From: Cupriavidus pauculus | Lineage (GTDB): Bacteria; Pseudomonadota; Gammaproteobacteria; Burkholderiales; Burkholderiaceae | Assembly: GCF_008693385.1 (NCBI RefSeq) | Contig: NZ_CP044065.1 | Location: 3,591,001 to 3,655,000 of the forward strand | Direction of reading: 5' to 3' | DNA: 64,000 nucleotides | Shown here: positions 63,234-64,000 of the stretch, in pieces | Position numbering within the stretch: position 1 is the first letter of the stretch | Layout of the letters: each line of letters starts with the position of its first letter | The notes under the pieces: model-generated | The model's input: only the letters and a program-made list of their open reading frames with translations | Database searches by the model: none | What the model was told of the DNA's origin: nothing | Translations under genes and position numbers: made by a program

Positions 63234-64000
63234 ATGTCGTACGAGAACATCCTCGTGGAAACACGCGGCCGCGTCGGAATCGTGACCCTGAACCGCCCCA
63301 AGGCACTCAACGCGCTCAATGACGCGCTGATGGACGACCTCGGCGCGGCGCTGACGGCGTTCGATGAAGACGAGGCGGTCGGCTGCATCGTCATTACGGG
63401 CAGCGAGCGCGCCTTCGCGGCCGGCGCGGACATCGGCATGATGGCCAAGTACTCGTTCATGGACGTCTACAAGGGCGACTACATCACCCGCAACTGGGAA
63501 ACCATCCGCCGTATCCGCAAGCCCGTCATCGCCGCGGTGGGCGGCTACGCGCTGGGCGGGGGCTGCGAGCTCGCGATGATGTGCGACATCATCATTGCCG
63601 CGGACACGGCAAAGTTCGGCCAGCCGGAGGTGAAGCTCGGCACGATGCCGGGCGCCGGCGGCACCCAGCGCCTGCCGCGCGCGGTGTCCAAGGCCAAGGC
63701 CATGGACCTGTGCCTGACCGCGCGCATGATGGACGCGGCCGAAGCCGAACGCGCCGGCCTGGTCTCCCGCGTCGTGGCGGCGGACAAGCTGCTCGAGGAA
63801 GCCGTGGGCGCGGCCGAGACGATCGCCGGCTACTCGCTGCCCGTGGTCATGATGATCAAGGAGTCGGTCAACGCCGCCTACGAGACGTCGCTGGCCGAAG
63901 GCGTGCACTTCGAGCGCCGCCTGTTCCATGCGACGTTCGCCACCGAAGACCAGAAGGAAGGCATGGCCGCCTTCGTCGAAAAACGCCCGGCCAACTTCAA
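63234..64000 (+). CDS. Enoyl-CoA hydratase (PaaF/short-chain type), 3' end cut by the window edge
   Basis: The first 255 residues of a crotonase-family protein, lacking only a few C-terminal residues if it has the usual 258. It has [31 protein letters not shown] (oxyanion hole), and both catalytic acids: Glu in [15 protein letters not shown] and Glu in [20 protein letters not shown]. It hydrates trans-2-enoyl-CoA esters. Given the nearby paa genes it may be PaaF, the 2,3-dehydroadipyl-CoA hydratase, but short-chain enoyl-CoA hydratases of fatty-acid oxidation look alike. Ribosome-binding site AAGGAG precedes ATG 63234 by 8 bp. Confidence 0.9.
   Translation, partial: MSYENILVETRGRVGIVTLNRPKALNALNDALMDDLGAALTAFDEDEAVGCIVITGSERAFAAGADIGMMAKYSFMDVYKGDYITRNWETIRRIRKPVIAAVGGYALGGGCELAMMCDIIIAADTAKFGQPEVKLGTMPGAGGTQRLPRAVSKAKAMDLCLTARMMDAAEAERAGLVSRVVAADKLLEEAVGAAETIAGYSLPVVMMIKESVNAAYETSLAEGVHFERRLFHATFATEDQKEGMAAFVEKRPANF

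Overview
The window is a GC-rich bacterial chromosome segment with tightly packed genes on both strands. Gene content points to a beta-proteobacterium of the Burkholderiales, most like Cupriavidus or Ralstonia. The main clues are the hemA-prfA-prmC-grxD-ubiX cluster, a rpe-gph-trpEGDC order, apaG-mltA, UbiH-DsbC neighbours and a paaGIK block behind a TetR-type operator. The genus assignment is inference from gene order and codon use. No rRNA, tRNA, prophage or CRISPR array was recognised.

Left edge (1-2.6 kb): an accessory patch of visibly lower GC. It holds the 5' part of a C5-cytosine DNA methyltransferase and an upstream DUF3883 protein with a PD-(D/E)XK-like triad, on the same strand. A dead IS3-family transposase fragment lies between them. 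Together they look like a restriction-modification pair.

2.6-14.7 kb: a small lipoprotein and a Tat-exported phosphocholine phospholipase C, then a HAD hydrolase, a VirK/DUF535 protein, a GH114-like lipoprotein, a YgjP-like metallopeptidase, a small cysteine protein with a natural His7 tail, the translation factor EttA, a membrane metallophosphoesterase and an 818-residue repetitive exported protein.

14.8-21.3 kb: a complete three-gene RND efflux operon converging with an HxlR-family regulator that carries a palindromic operator at its own promoter. 21.5-27.9 kb: a ClC chloride transporter, two unknown envelope proteins, and a lysine-degradation module (Lrp-family regulator divergent from a lysine 6-dehydrogenase-like gene and an ALDH7-type dehydrogenase).

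27.9-41 kb: ubiX, grxD, prmC, an Ala-rich lipoprotein, prfA and hemA on the minus strand; a condensation-fold acyltransferase with in-frame tandem repeats; an MTA/SAH nucleosidase; a DUF2157-DUF4401-GDYXXLXY membrane operon; ychF behind a perfect bidirectional terminator; and a UbiH-family hydroxylase. 41-50.4 kb: dsbC, acuI-like, an M61 peptidase, a FUSC-family transporter, and a two-gene ABC importer with a fused double permease and no binding protein.

50.4-64 kb: acyP, ung, a CYTH triphosphatase-like protein, trpC-trpD-trpG-trpE, a 422-bp non-coding region, gph and rpe, then apaG, mltA and phenylacetate genes (paaK, paaI, paaG). Beyond a palindromic operator lie an RRM-like small protein and an almost complete enoyl-CoA hydratase gene that runs off the right edge. 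Most of the window is housekeeping chromosome. The parts most worth a second look are the left-edge restriction-modification pair, the repetitive exported protein, the acyltransferase, and several exact palindromes in promoter regions.
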